Notes: generated by a model not told the origin, from the sequence alone. Counted from the stretch's first letter, positions 19,248-33,126 are shown. The stretch is DNA of 64,000 nt from Pasteurellaceae bacterium Orientalotternb1 (GCA_011455275.1 CP015028.1:1772911-1836910); one strand, 5' to 3'. Numbers and translations: made by a program.

Positions 19248-20414
19248 ATGAACCTACACGAATACCAAGCAAAACAAATTTTTGCAGAATACAAACTCCC
19301 TGTCGGTAAAGGCATTGCCTGCAAATCGGCAGATGAAGCGGCAGAGGCAATCAAACAGCTTGCGGGCAATGTTTGGGTGGCGAAATGCCAAGTTCACGCA
19401 GGCGGGCGTGGCAAAGCAGGCGGGGTAAAATTAGTCCGCAACGAGCAAGAAGTGCGTGCTTTTGCGGATCAATGGCTCGGCAAGCGTTTGGTTACTTTCC
19501 AAACCGATGCCAATGGTCAGCCTGTCAATACGATTTACCTCGAGGAAGGTTGCGGCATTGAAAAGGAACTCTATTTAGGAGCGGTGCTCGATCGAGCTTC
19601 TCAACGTGTGGTGTTTATGGTTTCAACCGAAGGTGGGGTGAACATCGAAGAAGTCGCAGAGAAAACCCCACATTTGCTACACAAAATGGCAATCGATCCT
19701 CTTGTCGGTGGAATGCCGTATCAAGGCCGTGAATTGGCGTTTAAACTCGGTTTAAAAGGCGATCAAATCAAACAGTTCAGCCATATTTTTGTGCAAATGG
19801 CAAAAATGTTCGTGGAAAAAGATTTAGCTCTACTCGAAGTGAACCCACTTGTGATCACCAAAGACGGCAACCTACTCTGTTTAGATGCGAAAATGGTGGT
19901 GGATAGCAATGCGTTATATCGCCAACCGCAGCTCAAAGCGATGCAAGATCCAAGCCAAGAAGATCCACGTGAAGCCTTAGCGGAAAGCCATCAGCTCAAC
20001 TATGTCGCATTAGACGGCAATATCGGCTGTATGGTAAACGGTGCAGGCTTGGCAATGGGAACAATGGACATCGTGAAACTGCACGGTGGTCAGCCAGCCA
20101 ACTTCTTAGACGTGGGCGGCGGGGCAACCAAAGAACGGGTTGCTGAAGCATTCAAAATAATCTTATCAGACAGTGCCGTCAAAGCGGTGTTGGTGAACAT
20201 TTTCGGTGGTATCGTGCGTTGTGATTTAATCGCTGAAGGCATTATCGCTGCAGTAGACGAAGTGGGCGTAAATGTACCTGTGGTGGTGCGTTTAGAAGGC
20301 AACAATGCCCCGCTTGGACGTGACATTTTAGCGAAAAGTGGCTTGAACATTATCGCAGCCAACACTTTAACTGATGCGGCAATCCAAGCCGTTAACGCAG
20401 CAAACGGAAAATAA
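19248..20414 (+). CDS. sucC: Succinyl-CoA synthetase beta subunit (ADP-forming)
   Basis: 388 residues, the same as E. coli. ATP-grasp domain in the N-terminal half (HEYQAKQIF at the start, [13 protein letters not shown] around 46-58) and a CoA-ligase domain in the C-terminal half ([20 protein letters not shown]). Forms the alpha2beta2 complex with SucD that couples succinyl-CoA cleavage to ATP synthesis. GAGGAA precedes the ATG. sucD follows after 11 bases. Confidence 0.98.
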   Translation: MNLHEYQAKQIFAEYKLPVGKGIACKSADEAAEAIKQLAGNVWVAKCQVHAGGRGKAGGVKLVRNEQEVRAFADQWLGKRLVTFQTDANGQPVNTIYLEEGCGIEKELYLGAVLDRASQRVVFMVSTEGGVNIEEVAEKTPHLLHKMAIDPLVGGMPYQGRELAFKLGLKGDQIKQFSHIFVQMAKMFVEKDLALLEVNPLVITKDGNLLCLDAKMVVDSNALYRQPQLKAMQDPSQEDPREALAESHQLNYVALDGNIGCMVNGAGLAMGTMDIVKLHGGQPANFLDVGGGATKERVAEAFKIILSDSAVKAVLVNIFGGIVRCDLIAEGIIAAVDEVGVNVPVVVRLEGNNAPLGRDILAKSGLNIIAANTLTDAAIQAVNAANGK

Positions 20415-20425
20415 GAGGAATTCAA

Positions 20426-21298
20426 ATGTCAATTTTAATCAACAAAGATACGAAAGTGATTTGCCAAGGTTTCACTGGCGGACAAGGTACATTCCACTCT
20501 GAGCAAGCGTTAGCCTACGGCACAAAATTAGTCGGCGGTGTTTCACCAGGCAAAGGCGGCACAACCCATTTAGGTTTACCCGTTTTCAATACCGTGCGTG
20601 ATGCGGTAGAAACCACGGGTGCAACAGCAACGGTAATTTATGTGCCAGCAGCAGGTTGTAAAGATGCGATTTTAGAAGCCATTGAGGCGGGCATTCAGCT
20701 GGTCATCTGTATCACCGAAGGCATTCCGACCTTGGATATGCTGCAAGTAAAACAGAAGTTGAACGAAACGGGCGTGCGAATGATCGGCCCGAACTGCCCA
20801 GGTGTGATTACCCCCGAAGAATGCAAAATCGGTATTATGCCAGGCAATATCCACAAAAAAGGCAAAATCGGCATCGTTTCCCGTTCAGGCACCTTGACTT
20901 ATGAAGCGGTAAAACAAACCACGGACGAAGGCTTCGGGCAATCGACTTGTGTGGGTATCGGCGGCGACCCAATTCCAGGTTCAAACTTCATTGATATTTT
21001 GAAACTGTTCCAAGACGATCCGCAAACAGAAGCGATCGTAATGATCGGTGAAATCGGCGGTTCGGCGGAAGAAGAAGCGGCTGCATTCATTAAAGAACAC
21101 GTCACCAAGCCAGTCGTAAGCTACATCGCAGGCGTTACTGCCCCGAAAGGCAAACGAATGGGCCATGCAGGGGCAATCATCAGCGGCGGCAAAGGTACAG
21201 CCGATGAAAAATTCGCCGCCCTTGAAGCCGCAGGCGTAAAAACCGTTCGTAGCTTGGCGGAAATTGGTTCAGCTCTGAAAGCCGTATTAAATAAATAA
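20426..21298 (+). CDS. sucD: Succinyl-CoA synthetase alpha subunit
   Basis: 290 residues (E. coli 289). CoA-binding Rossmann fold at the N terminus ([21 protein letters not shown]). The phosphorylated active-site His is His247 in [19 protein letters not shown] precedes the ATG in the short sucC-sucD gap. The unit ends at a strong terminator shared with the convergent lysS. Confidence 0.98.
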   Translation: MSILINKDTKVICQGFTGGQGTFHSEQALAYGTKLVGGVSPGKGGTTHLGLPVFNTVRDAVETTGATATVIYVPAAGCKDAILEAIEAGIQLVICITEGIPTLDMLQVKQKLNETGVRMIGPNCPGVITPEECKIGIMPGNIHKKGKIGIVSRSGTLTYEAVKQTTDEGFGQSTCVGIGGDPIPGSNFIDILKLFQDDPQTEAIVMIGEIGGSAEEEAAAFIKEHVTKPVVSYIAGVTAPKGKRMGHAGAIISGGKGTADEKFAALEAAGVKTVRSLAEIGSALKAVLNK

Positions 21299-21320
21299 TT
21301 GCATCCATTTGCAAAAAATT

Positions 21321-21357
21321 AAGGGAAAGTGACCGCTTGTCACTTTCCCTTTTTTAT
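21321..21357. terminator. Bidirectional terminator built on an uptake signal (sucD / lysS)
   Basis: AAGGGAAAGTGAC (21321-21333) and GTCACTTTCCCTT (21339-21351) form a perfect 13-base stem with loop CGCTT. Loop plus stem bases spell an inverted uptake core (GACCGCTTGTC). T-rich sequence follows on +, and an A-rich stretch (TTGCAAAAAATT) precedes it for the opposite strand. The same sequence recurs at 43514-43544. Confidence 0.9.
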
Positions 21358-21367
21358 TCTAACTCCA

Positions 21368-22870
21368 TTATTTCTGACGCATTGCTGGGAACAGAATCAC
21401 ATCACGAATAGACGGAGCGTTAGCGAAAATCATCGCTAAGCGGTCAATTCCCAAGCCTTCGCCTGCCGTTGGTGGTAAGCCGTGTTCCAATGCTACCACG
21501 AAGTCGTCATCGTAGAACATTGCTTCATCATCGCCCGCTTCTTTTGCTTCCACTTGTGCTTGGAAACGTTCTGCTTGATCTTCGGCATCGTTCAATTCAG
21601 AAAAACCATTACCGATTTCACGACCGCCGATGAAGAGTTCGAAACGGTCAGTCACTTCTGGGTTTTCATCATTGCGGCGTGCAAGTGGTGAAATTTCTGC
21701 AGGGTGTGCCATTAAGAAAGTTGGTTGAATCAATTGATGTTCTGCCACTTCTTCAAAAATCGCATTGACCACTGAACCTAAGCCCCACGATTTTTGGATC
21801 TCAATGTGTAAACCTTTGGCAATTTCAACCGCTTTGTCGAAGTTGTCTAAATCTTCACGTTTGATACCGTTGCCATATTTCACGATCGCGTCGTGCATGG
21901 TGATACGTTCAAACGGCTTGCCGAAATCAAAGGTATATTCGCCGTATGGCACGTCCGTAGTACCAAGAATTTCCAAGGCTAAGCGACGTAACAACTCTTC
22001 CGTGTTATCCATTAAATCGTGGTAGTCCGCATAGGCTTGGTAGTATTCGATCATCGTAAATTCAGGATTGTGGCGAACGGAAACCCCTTCGTTACGGAAG
22101 TTTCGGTTCAATTCAAACACGCGTTCAAAACCACCAACCACAAGGCGTTTTAAGTAAAGTTCTGGGGCGATACGCAGGTACATATCGACATCTAATGCGT
22201 TGTGATGCGTGATAAATGGTTTTGCCGCTGCACCACCTGGGATCACTTGCAACATTGGCGTTTCCACTTCAATGAAGCCTTTTTCCAAGAAGAATTGACG
22301 AATGCCTGACACCACTTTTGAACGGATCATAAACGTACGGCGAGATTCTTCATTCGCAATCAAGTCTAAATAACGCTGACGGTAGCGAGTTTCTTGGTCA
22401 GTTAATCCTTTGTGCTTATCTGGCAATGGACGCAACGCTTTGGTAAGCAGTTCTAATTCGCTGGCACGCACGGTTAATTCGCCTGTTTTGGTTTTGAACA
22501 GTGTGCCTTTCACGCCCACGATGTCGCCTAAATCCAACATTCCAACCGTGTTTTCATATTCACCTTCTGGCAAATTATCACGAGCAATATAAAGCTGAAT
22601 TTTACCGCTCACATCTTGAATGGTAATGAACGTTGCTTTCCCCATCGCACGACGTAACATAATCCGCCCAGCCACTACTGCAGGAATTTCTTCGGCTTTC
22701 AATGTTTCGCCGTCCATTTCACCATATTTTTTTTGCAGATCGTCCGCTAAATTTTCACGGCGGAAGGTATTTGGGAACGGATTTCCTCGCTCACGCAATT
22801 GGTTTAATTTCTCACGGCGAGCAAGCATTTCACCGTTGAGATCAAGTTCTTGATTTTCTTGTTCAGACAT
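21368..22870 (-). CDS. lysS: Lysyl-tRNA synthetase (class II)
   Basis: 500 residues (E. coli 505). N-terminal OB-fold anticodon-binding domain (about 60-150, [17 protein letters not shown]). Class II motif 2 is [20 protein letters not shown] and motif 3 is [11 protein letters not shown] near the C terminus. Charges tRNA-Lys. The start is supported by TAAGGTAAT upstream of the ATG. It is not preceded by prfB as in E. coli; an alpha/beta hydrolase gene is divergent. Confidence 0.97.
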   Translation of the reverse strand: MSEQENQELDLNGEMLARREKLNQLRERGNPFPNTFRRENLADDLQKKYGEMDGETLKAEEIPAVVAGRIMLRRAMGKATFITIQDVSGKIQLYIARDNLPEGEYENTVGMLDLGDIVGVKGTLFKTKTGELTVRASELELLTKALRPLPDKHKGLTDQETRYRQRYLDLIANEESRRTFMIRSKVVSGIRQFFLEKGFIEVETPMLQVIPGGAAAKPFITHHNALDVDMYLRIAPELYLKRLVVGGFERVFELNRNFRNEGVSVRHNPEFTMIEYYQAYADYHDLMDNTEELLRRLALEILGTTDVPYGEYTFDFGKPFERITMHDAIVKYGNGIKREDLDNFDKAVEIAKGLHIEIQKSWGLGSVVNAIFEEVAEHQLIQPTFLMAHPAEISPLARRNDENPEVTDRFELFIGGREIGNGFSELNDAEDQAERFQAQVEAKEAGDDEAMFYDDDFVVALEHGLPPTAGEGLGIDRLAMIFANAPSIRDVILFPAMRQK

Positions 22871-23021
22871 TTTATTACCTTAAAAATTTTTAAATGAATT
22901 CGGCTCACAAAGGGCGAGATTATAAGCGATTTTGAATGGTTTTGGTAGGAATGAAACAACATAAAACAAGTATGATAAAATAAATAATCTCTGTATTTCC
23001 ATTATTAATCAACATAATCAA

Positions 23022-23783
23022 ATGAAAGAATTTTACTCAAAAATTGCGAATTGCCGCATTAGATACCACGACTTTGCTGGCAATGGAGTGCCCTGCATTT
23101 TTATACATGGTTTAGGTTGTGCAAGTTCTTATGAATACCCTGATGTAGTCGTTAATCAAAATTTCACTCAAAGGGCAATACTCATTGATCGTGTTGGCAG
23201 TGGATTTAGCGAACGCCCACTTAACTTTAGCTATACAACAACAATGCACGCTAAAGTTATTATAGAGCTCATTGAACATTTATCATTAGATGAATTCTGG
23301 CTATATGGGCACAGTATGGGGGGAAGTATTGCAATTGAAGTTGCGACGATGAAACCTGACAATCTTTTAGGACTCATTGTGTCAGAGCCTAACTTTTATG
23401 AAGGCGGTGGTTTCTTCAGCAGAAAAATTATTGAATATGATGAATACACTTTTATTTCTACCATTTATAGCAAAATGCTTGAAGAAGAGAAAAGTCTTTG
23501 GGCAGGTTGCTTATTAAGTAATGCCCCTTGGGCACTATGGCGAAGTGCTAAAAGTCTTGTTGAAGGAGTAACGCCAAACTGGATGTCGCAATTCATTAGT
23601 TTAGATATTCCTAAACTTCTCATTTTTGGAGAACATTCGCTACCCGATGATGATTTTTCTAATTTATCTGCTCAAGGCATCGAAACAATGATTGTCAATA
23701 ATGCAGGGCACTCAATGTCTTGGGAAAATCCTGCCTCACTCGCAAATTGCATAAGTCGCTTTATAAAAAGCAACACAAAATAG
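23022..23783 (+). CDS. Alpha/beta hydrolase
   Basis: 253 residues, alpha/beta hydrolase fold. Oxyanion HG at 29-30, nucleophile Ser98 in GHSMGGS, and a candidate catalytic His230 in NNAGHSMSW. An acid in the GEHSLPDDDF segment (about 200-210) completes the triad. No signal peptide, so probably cytoplasmic. The substrate cannot be read from the sequence. No good ribosome-binding site precedes the ATG. AT-rich and less adapted in codon choice than the flanking lysS and gyrB, so it may be an accessory gene. Confidence 0.85.
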   Translation: MKEFYSKIANCRIRYHDFAGNGVPCIFIHGLGCASSYEYPDVVVNQNFTQRAILIDRVGSGFSERPLNFSYTTTMHAKVIIELIEHLSLDEFWLYGHSMGGSIAIEVATMKPDNLLGLIVSEPNFYEGGGFFSRKIIEYDEYTFISTIYSKMLEEEKSLWAGCLLSNAPWALWRSAKSLVEGVTPNWMSQFISLDIPKLLIFGEHSLPDDDFSNLSAQGIETMIVNNAGHSMSWENPASLANCISRFIKSNTK

Positions 23784-23790
23784 CCGTAAA

Positions 23791-23814
23791 AAAGCCCCGA
23801 ATCTTCGGGGCTTT
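23791..23814. terminator. Bidirectional terminator (hydrolase / gyrB)
   Basis: AAAGCCCCGA (23791-23800) pairs with TCGGGGCTTT (23805-23814) around loop ATCT, between two convergent genes. Confidence 0.88.
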
Positions 23815-23827
23815 ACATTCATTCAGA

Positions 23828-26323
<2,496 letters not shown>

Positions 26324-26347
26324 CTATTTGGGGGAATTAGAACGGCA

Positions 26348-26381
26348 ACAAGCGGTCAGTTTCGGCGAATTTTTTGCAAAT
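26348..26381 (+). repeat. DNA uptake signal sequence (gyrB-fdhE gap)
   Basis: ACAAGCGGTCAG core followed by AATTTTTTGCAAAT. Confidence 0.85.
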
Positions 26382-26405
26382 AAAAGGGCGTATGTGAAAC
26401 GCCCT
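26381..26405 (-). terminator. Terminator after fdhE
   Basis: AGGGCGT (26385-26391) pairs with ACGCCCT (26399-26405). On the minus strand it is followed by TTTTATTTG. Confidence 0.75.
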
Positions 26406-26413
26406 GATAGGAT

Positions 26414-27334
26414 TTATTCAACTTGAAATAAAAACGGATTGATCCCACTTCTCGCCAAGCCTTTTTGTTCCATTTCGGCATCTAAGAACAGCGTTCCGAG
26501 ATCATCCGCGACGGGTTCAACGTGTGGATCTTTCTCTTGGTACATCACTTTCAAATAACTTTCGCAATCGCCACAACTTTCGGCTTTCACCGCCGCTTCG
26601 GCACTATCGAAACTCCAGTATTCCAACTTGCCCGTCTGTTCGCAGTTGGAACATTTCGCTCGCACCACATTCCACTCGCTTTCACAGAGTGAGCAATGCA
26701 GATAACGCAGCCCTTGAGTATCGCCAAAATGAACGACGCTCGCCACAGGAGCTGAATCGCACACAGGGCAAGTATGGCGATGTTCACCGTATTCTGTTTG
26801 GCTGTTGCGGGGTAATTGTTGAGCAAGTTGCACCCAATAAAGCGACAACACCGCCCATAAAAATACTGCTTTATCGGCACCGACCTCTTCAAAACGTTCA
26901 TTTAACAAGGCATCTGCCAGTTGCTCAAGTTCGGAATTCGAGGCTTTTTCGAGCCATTCCAATGTGGCTTGCACATCGCCTGCAACTAGTGGCTTACACT
27001 TTTCAATAAACGCTAATAGAAGTGCTCTCCACTCTGGTGAACGCATAAATTGCTTGGCATTCAACGGTTTTTGGCTTGGATTGTTGGCAATGCAAGCGGT
27101 CAGATCATCGGAAATATTTGCAATTGGCTGGCTTTCTAACAGGGCTAACTGAATATCCACTAATTGTGCGGCAAAGTCTAAATAATCACCGAATGGGTTA
27201 CCTTCCGCTAATTGACGCAGTCGTTTGGCACGGCGTTGATACAGATTTTTCGGGTTAGCAAAAAGGAGCGGCGGATGTTGGAATGAACTCGCCGCTTGTT
27301 TGATTTCAGTATCGGGTAGAATTCGAATGCTCAT
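26414..27334 (-). CDS. fdhE: Formate dehydrogenase accessory protein FdhE
   Basis: 306 residues from ATG 27334, which has AAGGA seven bases upstream; a longer frame to 27364 adds ten residues without support. FdhE is a cytoplasmic protein needed for assembly of respiratory formate dehydrogenase before Tat export. Four CxxC pairs in the C-terminal half ([27 protein letters not shown]) form the rubredoxin-like metal sites of the family. Follows fdnI, but a clear terminator lies between them, so its expression may be partly uncoupled from fdnG-fdxH-fdnI. Confidence 0.94.
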   Translation of the reverse strand: MSIRILPDTEIKQAASSFQHPPLLFANPKNLYQRRAKRLRQLAEGNPFGDYLDFAAQLVDIQLALLESQPIANISDDLTACIANNPSQKPLNAKQFMRSPEWRALLLAFIEKCKPLVAGDVQATLEWLEKASNSELEQLADALLNERFEEVGADKAVFLWAVLSLYWVQLAQQLPRNSQTEYGEHRHTCPVCDSAPVASVVHFGDTQGLRYLHCSLCESEWNVVRAKCSNCEQTGKLEYWSFDSAEAAVKAESCGDCESYLKVMYQEKDPHVEPVADDLGTLFLDAEMEQKGLARSGINPFLFQVE

Positions 27335-27451
27335 AGAAATTCCTTGAGAAAAAATTACGATCATTTTAACCTAATTTAACGCTATTGTTAGGAATTTGTT
27401 GCTAAAAATTGCGTTGCAAAAAATCTTCATAAACTGACCGCTTGTACATAA

Positions 27452-27477
27452 AAAATGCGACCTTACGGCCGCATTTT
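27452..27477 (-). terminator. Terminator between fdnI and fdhE
   Basis: AAAATGCG (27452-27459) pairs with CGCATTTT (27470-27477), and on the minus strand the stem runs into TTTTTTATG. An inverted uptake core (CTGACCGCTTGTAC) lies just beyond it. Confidence 0.82.
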
Positions 27478-27485
27478 CATTTAAA

Positions 27486-28160
27486 TTACTTCGCTTCTTT
27501 GTCTGCAAGTTCTTTTTCAAGTTCAGGCAATACTTCTTCACGGTACCAGCGAGGGTGGTGTTTTTTCGCCCAACGGACAGTTACCCAACCTTCAACCATA
27601 CCTCGGATTGAACCTTTCACCCAAAATGCCATATAGATGTGCACCATAATCCCTGTAAAGAGCAAGAATGCACAGGTAGAGTGGAATAAGATGGCAATGC
27701 GAATGACTGGAATCGAAAAATTATGAGCGAAATACTGACGCCACATAATGATCCCTGTAATCAACAAGGTGAACATTGCTAAAATCAATGTCCAGAACAG
27801 CATTTTCTGACCAAGGTTATATTTACCGTTGTCAGAAACAGCGTGCTCATTGCCTTTTAATACTTCGTGAATGTTCTTCAACCAGACCCAGTCGTTCTTC
27901 TCTGGGAAGTTATGATGCCAATAGAGACGAACTAGATTCAAGAATGCCACAAACATCACAATTCCAGTGAATGGGTGAACCAATCGGGCTAATTGTGGCG
28001 TGCCAAGAATTTGCACTAACCAGGAGAAATCTGGGAAGAAAAATGCCAACCCTGAAAGCCCAGTAATGAAGAAGCAAAGCACCAACGTCCAATGGCTTAG
28101 ACGTGCGGGTAATTTGTGGCGAACAATGCGTTGATCGTCGCTGATCTTGATATTACTCAT
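27486..28160 (-). CDS. fdnI: Formate dehydrogenase cytochrome b556 (gamma) subunit
   Basis: 224 residues from ATG 28160, which has AGGAGG seven bases upstream inside the fdxH coding end; the upstream in-frame ATG at 28193 is less likely. Four membrane helices (about 20-40, 56-78, 114-136, 153-175) with His residues that bind two b haems. Carries electrons from the periplasmic FdnG/FdxH to menaquinone. Overlaps fdxH by eight bases. The C-terminal tail is charged and cytoplasmic. Confidence 0.93.
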   Translation of the reverse strand: MSNIKISDDQRIVRHKLPARLSHWTLVLCFFITGLSGLAFFFPDFSWLVQILGTPQLARLVHPFTGIVMFVAFLNLVRLYWHHNFPEKNDWVWLKNIHEVLKGNEHAVSDNGKYNLGQKMLFWTLILAMFTLLITGIIMWRQYFAHNFSIPVIRIAILFHSTCAFLLFTGIMVHIYMAFWVKGSIRGMVEGWVTVRWAKKHHPRWYREEVLPELEKELADKEAK

Positions 28161-29055
28161 TGTTGCCTCCTTTGTGTTCTTCATGATGCTCATCTAACTC
28201 TTCCGTATTCGGTCCGAAAGTGATGTAGTGAGCTGCCGCACTTAATGCCAAGCCGCCCATTGCCACTGCTGCCACTGGTTTGAGTACGTCTTTCCAGAGC
28301 GTAATGGTTGGGTCAATTTTCGGATCTTTCGGCAAGCCTGAGTAGAGTTCAGGTTTGTCTGCGTGGTGCAATACATACATCACGTGCGTACCACCAACGC
28401 CTTGTGGGTCATACAACCCTGCATTTTCATAGCCACGAGATTTGAGATCTTCAATGCGTTTTTCCGCATAGACTTTCATCTCTTCTTTGCTACCAAAGCG
28501 GATTGCTCCCGTTGGACAGGTTTTCACACAGGCTGGCTCTTGCCCTACATTCACACGGTCAGAACAAAGCGTACATTTATAAGCACGATGATCTTCTTCG
28601 TTAATACGTGGAATGTTGAATGGGCAGCCAGCAATACAGTAACCACAACCGATACATTTATCGGATTGGAAATCCACAATACCGTTAGCATACTGAATAA
28701 TCGCACCTGGAGCAGGACAAGATTTCAAGCAGCCCGGTTCTGAACAATGCATACAGCCATCTTTACGGATCAGCCATTCCAAGCGGTCATTTTCTTCCAC
28801 TTCGTTGAACTTCATCACCGTCCACGCTTTGGCGTTCAGATCGATCGGGTTATCGTACACCCCCACACAAGTTTCAGGTTCTGCACGAATATCATTCCAT
28901 TCTGAACAGCCTACCTGACAGGCTTTGCAACCGATACAGGTAGTTACATCAATTAATTTCGCCACTTCAACTTGATGCTCACGTGCATGTGGCGGTGGCG
29001 TTAAGCCCGATGTTGCAGAGGCTTTAATAATGTTTTGAGATTGAACTACACCCAT
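28153..29055 (-). CDS. fdxH: Formate dehydrogenase iron-sulfur (beta) subunit
   Basis: 300 residues. Four 4Fe-4S sites from ferredoxin-type Cys clusters: [11 protein letters not shown] (about 41-51), [25 protein letters not shown], and CTLCSDR...CVKTCP. One membrane segment near residues 255-275 ([20 protein letters not shown]) anchors the periplasmic subunit. The tail is rich in His and Glu. Transfers electrons from FdnG to FdnI. One base separates it from fdnG, and it overlaps fdnI by eight. Confidence 0.95.
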   Translation of the reverse strand: MGVVQSQNIIKASATSGLTPPPHAREHQVEVAKLIDVTTCIGCKACQVGCSEWNDIRAEPETCVGVYDNPIDLNAKAWTVMKFNEVEENDRLEWLIRKDGCMHCSEPGCLKSCPAPGAIIQYANGIVDFQSDKCIGCGYCIAGCPFNIPRINEEDHRAYKCTLCSDRVNVGQEPACVKTCPTGAIRFGSKEEMKVYAEKRIEDLKSRGYENAGLYDPQGVGGTHVMYVLHHADKPELYSGLPKDPKIDPTITLWKDVLKPVAAVAMGGLALSAAAHYITFGPNTEELDEHHEEHKGGNNE

Positions 29056-29056
29056 A

Positions 29057-32000
29057 TTATGCCCCCACTTTTTCGATATTCACTAACATACATTTCGACT
29101 CTGGTGTTTGCGTATTCGCATCCCCTGCTCGAACCGTTAAATTATTGGCAAAGAAACCTTTTTTCGCCCCAGTGGTTGCGGCAAAGCCCCAGTGAATTGG
29201 AATACCCACGGTATGAATTGGCTTGCCATCTGCTACTAATGCACGAATACGCTTGGTCACCACCGCAACGGCTTTGATGTAGCCACGTTTTGAACTGACT
29301 TTCACCACATCACCATGTTTAATGCCTTTTTCTGCCGCTAGTGCTTCGCCAATTTCCACAAACTGCTCTGGTTGTGAAATAACGTTAAGTAACACGTTTT
29401 TCGTCCAGAAATGGAAGTGCTCAGTTAAGCGGTAAGTGGTTCCAACATATGGGAATTCCGCACTAGTACCTAGGTCCGCTTTATCGCTTGGTAAGATACG
29501 AGCCACAGGGCTTTGTACCACATTTGGATGCAGTGGGTTAGTGCCGATTGGGGTTTCCATTGGCTCATAGTGCTCTGGGAATGGGCCATCAGCCATACGC
29601 TCACGCACGAATAAGCCACTCACACCTTCAGGCTGCATGATAAATGGTAATGTTGGGCTATTAGGTGGTGCCGTACCGAAGTCGGCAACGTCCACGTAGT
29701 TCCAGTTTTTACCATTCCATTTCACCAACTGGCGTTTCGGGTTAAACGGATTACCCGCTAAGTCTGCACTGGCACGGTTATAAAGCACACGGCGGTTCAA
29801 TGGCCATGCAAATGCCCAACCAAGCGTATTACCCAAGTTGGATGGATCGGAGTTATCACGGTTTGCCATTTGGTTGCCTTTTTCCGTCCATTGACCAGTG
29901 TAGATCCAGCATGCCCCTGAAGTAGTGCCATCATCACGCATTTGGGCGAAACTTGACAGCAACTGACCTTTTTTCAAGATGATATTGCCATCGGCATCTT
30001 TAAGATCTTCCAACGCATAACCATTGTTCTCTTTCGCCACTTCTTCCGCTTTCGGCTCAAGTGGGTTTGCATAATCCCACATCATCGCTTCTAACGGCTC
30101 AAGTGGGGCTTTTCCACCCTCTTTTTTGTAAAGATGAATCAGTTCCGCACGCAATTCAGATAAGATCTCACCATCGGTTTTCGCTTCACCTGGTGGTTCT
30201 GCCCCTTTCCAGTGCCATTGTAACCAACGCCCCGAGTTCGCAATTGAGCCATCTTCCTCAACGAAACAGGTGGTTGGCAAACGGAAGACTTCGGTTTGAA
30301 TTTCTTCAGTTTTCACGTCATTGAATTCACCGTAATTTTTCCAAAATTCCGATGTATCCGTAATCAATGGATCGAAAATCACCAAGTATTTCAACTTACT
30401 CAACGCTTTGATGATTTTTTGTGAATTCGCATAGGAAGCCACAGGGTTCATTCCTTGGCAGAAGAAACCATTCACTTTACCTTGATACATATCTTCAATA
30501 TAAGTGAATTGATCGACCTGTTTTTTCGGATATTTTGGCAAATAGTGGAAACCGAATTCATTCTCTTTAGTCGCTTTGTCGCCATAGAATGATTTGAGCA
30601 TACTCACCATAAACTTCGGCGTATTCGCCCAATAGTTCACTTGATCGGCAAGTAATTTTTTCGGTGTGATACGCGTAAGGAAAGCCTCTAAGCTGGTGTC
30701 TGCTTCTGTTGGCAAGCCAATATACGCAGGCAAACGATTTGGGAATAGACCAAGATCAGTAATCCCTTGTACGTTTGAATGTCCACGCAATGCGTTCACC
30801 CCACCACCCGACACACCAATGTTACCGAGAAGTAGCTGGATCATCGCCATTGTACGGATATTTTGTGAGCCAACCGTATGCTGTGTCCACCCTAATGCAT
30901 ATAAGAAAGTGGCTGCCTTATCAGGGGCAGAGGTTTTCGCAATCTCTTCGCAGAAAATTTGGAAATCTTTTTGTGGTGTGCCAGTAATACGCTCGACCAT
31001 CTCAGGCGTATAACGCTCAACGTGTTCACGCAATAAATTGATCACACAACGTGGATCTTGAAGGGTTAAATCCCGTTTGGCATTGCCCTCTTCATCAAAT
31101 TGATAAGTCCAAGTCGAACGGTCATATTTGCGTTTTGCTTCGTCATAGCCCGTAAATAACCCCTCTTCAAATTTGAAATCAGGATTTACCAAGAACGAAG
31201 CATTGGTATAGTGTTTGACATATTCGTGTTGGATTTTGTCGTTTTTCAACAAATAGCGAATGACGCCCGAAAGGAACGCAATATCCGTCCCTGAACGTAA
31301 AGGCATATAAATATCGGCGACAGCAGCGGTTCGATTGAAACGTGGATCAACCACCATCAATTTCGCCCCATTTTGCTTTTTCGCTTCAATTGCCCAGCGG
31401 AAGCCTACAGGGTGAGCTTCAGCGGCATTACCGCCCATAACGATAACGAGATCCGAATTTTTAATATCAACCCAGTGGTTGGTCATCGCACCGCGACCAA
31501 ATGATGGAGCAAGACTTGCTACCGTTGGTCCGTGTCAGATACTCGCTTGGTTGTCGGTGAAAACGATACCGAGAGAACGCACGAATTTTTGAGTCAGAAT
31601 ACCCGTTTCATTGCTACACGCTGAACCCGCTAAGAAACCTGCTGTCATCCAACGGTTTACGGTTTCACCTGCTTCGTTTGTTGCTTCAAAGTTCGCATCA
31701 CGGTCATCTTTCATATGGCGAGCGATACGTTCAATCGCTTCGTGCCAAGAAATCCGTTTCCACTCTTTTGAGCCCGCTTCACGCACTTCAGGGTATTTCA
31801 CACGGCGGTCGCTGTTTACATAATCCAACGCTCCCGCCCCTTTCGGACATAATGCACCACGACTGACGGGGTGATCAGGATCCCCTTCAATGTGGATTAA
31901 CTTACCTTTCGAATTCATTGCACCGTCGCCAAGACTGTATAGCAACATCCCACAACCTACGGCACAGTATGTACAGGTGTTACGCGTCTCACGAGTCCGT

Positions 32001-32122
32001 AATAATTTATAGTCGCGTGGAGCTGCCAAGGCTTCTGCTGGAGCAAATCCCAACATCGCCGCAGACGTTCCCGCCATACCACCTGCACAGATCTTGAAGA
32101 ACTTCCTTCTATTGACCTGCAT
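29057..32122 (-). CDS. fdnG: Formate dehydrogenase major subunit, selenocysteine-containing
   Basis: One gene read through an in-frame UGA at 31535-31537. 1,021 residues including selenocysteine 196, the same position as in E. coli FdnG (1,015). Starts at ATG 32122 (AGGAG six bases upstream) with a Tat signal ([12 protein letters not shown], twin Arg 5-6). 4Fe-4S site at [10 protein letters not shown], then the molybdopterin domains. Residues after Sec read [21 protein letters not shown], as in enteric homologues. Oxidises formate in the periplasm with a Mo-bis-MGD cofactor. Automatic callers will split this gene at the UGA; it is not a pseudogene. Confidence 0.96.
31506..31537 (-). other. 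Selenocysteine UGA codon and bacterial SECIS hairpin of fdnG
   Basis: On the minus strand TGA (31537-31535) is followed by a hairpin starting eleven bases later: GG, a bulged T, AGCAA, loop GTC, TTGCT, CC (31523-31506). This matches the fdhF/fdnG SECIS layout with bulged U that SelB recognises. It predicts that selA, selB, selC and selD lie elsewhere in the genome. Confidence 0.9.
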
Positions 32123-32298
32123 AATCACTCCTAAATCACATCTGTGATCACTTAACAAAAATCCAAACTTCACTCAATAACACCTTTTCACATTGTGATA
32201 AGATACTATGTAATAAAGTCCGACCAGAAAAAGTCGTTCTATGATACATTTTTTTAACAAAACAAACTACTTTATAAACAACATTTTAAGGAAATATT
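32123..32298. promoter_or_regulatory. fdnG-fdhD divergent promoter region
   Basis: 176 AT-rich bases. A dyad ATCACA-TC-TGTGAT (32135-32148) sits just upstream of the fdnG ribosome-binding site; it is not a canonical CRP or FNR site. TTGTGATAAGATACTATG around 32193-32210 could hold a promoter. No full FNR box is visible. Confidence 0.5.
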
Positions 32299-33126
32299 GT
32301 GAACATTTTCACAGAATTTGACGTAGATCACATCCGTATTGAGAATGGTTCTCTCTACCTTGAAAAGAAGCAAGATCAGCTCATTTGCGAAGTCCCTGTC
32401 GCACTCGTTTACAACGGCATTTCTCACACCGTAATGATGTGTACCCCAAATAATTTAGAAGATTTCGCTCTCGGTTTTTCACTGGCGGAAAATATCCTCA
32501 ATGATAAGGCCGAATTATTTGGTTTAGATGTGGTGGAAAGTTGCAACGGCATTGAAGTACAAATGGAAATCAGCAGCCGCCAATTTATGGCACTAAAAGA
32601 GAAACGCCGCTCAATGGCAGGCAGAACAGGCTGCGGTATTTGTGGGGTGGAACAACTTGAACAGGTGCAGCAAAATTGCAAAAATGTTATCCAATCTGAC
32701 CGCTTGCAAGGAGTAAACCCACTGATTTTAAACGACTGTTTAGCCCAACTGGAAAGTGCCCAACAGCTCGCTAAACAAACAGGTGCGAGCCACGCCGCTG
32801 CGTTCTTCTCGCCCGACGGCAAATTACTCGCCATTCGAGAAGATGTTGGCCGACACGTCGCACTCGACAAACTTCTCGGCTGGCACGCCAAAGCAGATTC
32901 GCCTCTCGGTTTTGTGTTCGTTACCAGCCGAGCCAGTTTTGAAATGGTGCAAAAATGCCTTGCTTGCGGCATTGAAATGCTCTGTGCGATCTCTGCTACC
33001 ACCGAAATGGCAACCCATATCGCCCAACAAAACCACTTCACGTTGCTTGCCTTCACCCGTCATCACAAAGCCACCATTTATTCAGGACAACATCGTATAG
33101 ATTTGCAAAATTTTTCTCGGAAGTGA
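32299..33126 (+). CDS. fdhD: Formate dehydrogenase accessory sulfurtransferase FdhD
   Basis: 275 residues. Transfers sulfur from IscS to the bis-MGD cofactor of formate dehydrogenase. The essential Cys pair is in GCGICGVEQL (about Cys112 and Cys115). The C-terminal segments REDVGRHVALDKL and SRASFEMVQKC are family motifs. Divergent from fdnG, the same arrangement as fdhD-fdoGHI-fdhE in E. coli. AAGGAAAT precedes the GTG/ATG-type start at 32299. The last codons (LQNFSRK) are formed by an inverted uptake signal. Confidence 0.95.
   Translation: MNIFTEFDVDHIRIENGSLYLEKKQDQLICEVPVALVYNGISHTVMMCTPNNLEDFALGFSLAENILNDKAELFGLDVVESCNGIEVQMEISSRQFMALKEKRRSMAGRTGCGICGVEQLEQVQQNCKNVIQSDRLQGVNPLILNDCLAQLESAQQLAKQTGASHAAAFFSPDGKLLAIREDVGRHVALDKLLGWHAKADSPLGFVFVTSRASFEMVQKCLACGIEMLCAISATTEMATHIAQQNHFTLLAFTRHHKATIYSGQHRIDLQNFSRK

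Noticed and set aside
19040-19309. 89-codon + strand frame upstream of sucC
   Set aside because: It spans palindromic repeats and runs into sucC in another frame. Composition is repeat-driven.
32135-32148. CRP site upstream of fdnG
   Set aside because: The dyad reads ATCACA-TC-TGTGAT, the inverse order of TGTGA-n6-TCACA and with wrong spacing.
29057-32173. Formate dehydrogenase alpha subunit as a disrupted pseudogene (stop at 31535)
   Set aside because: The stop is UGA at the conserved selenocysteine position, followed by a bulged SECIS hairpin, and the flanking protein sequence is intact.
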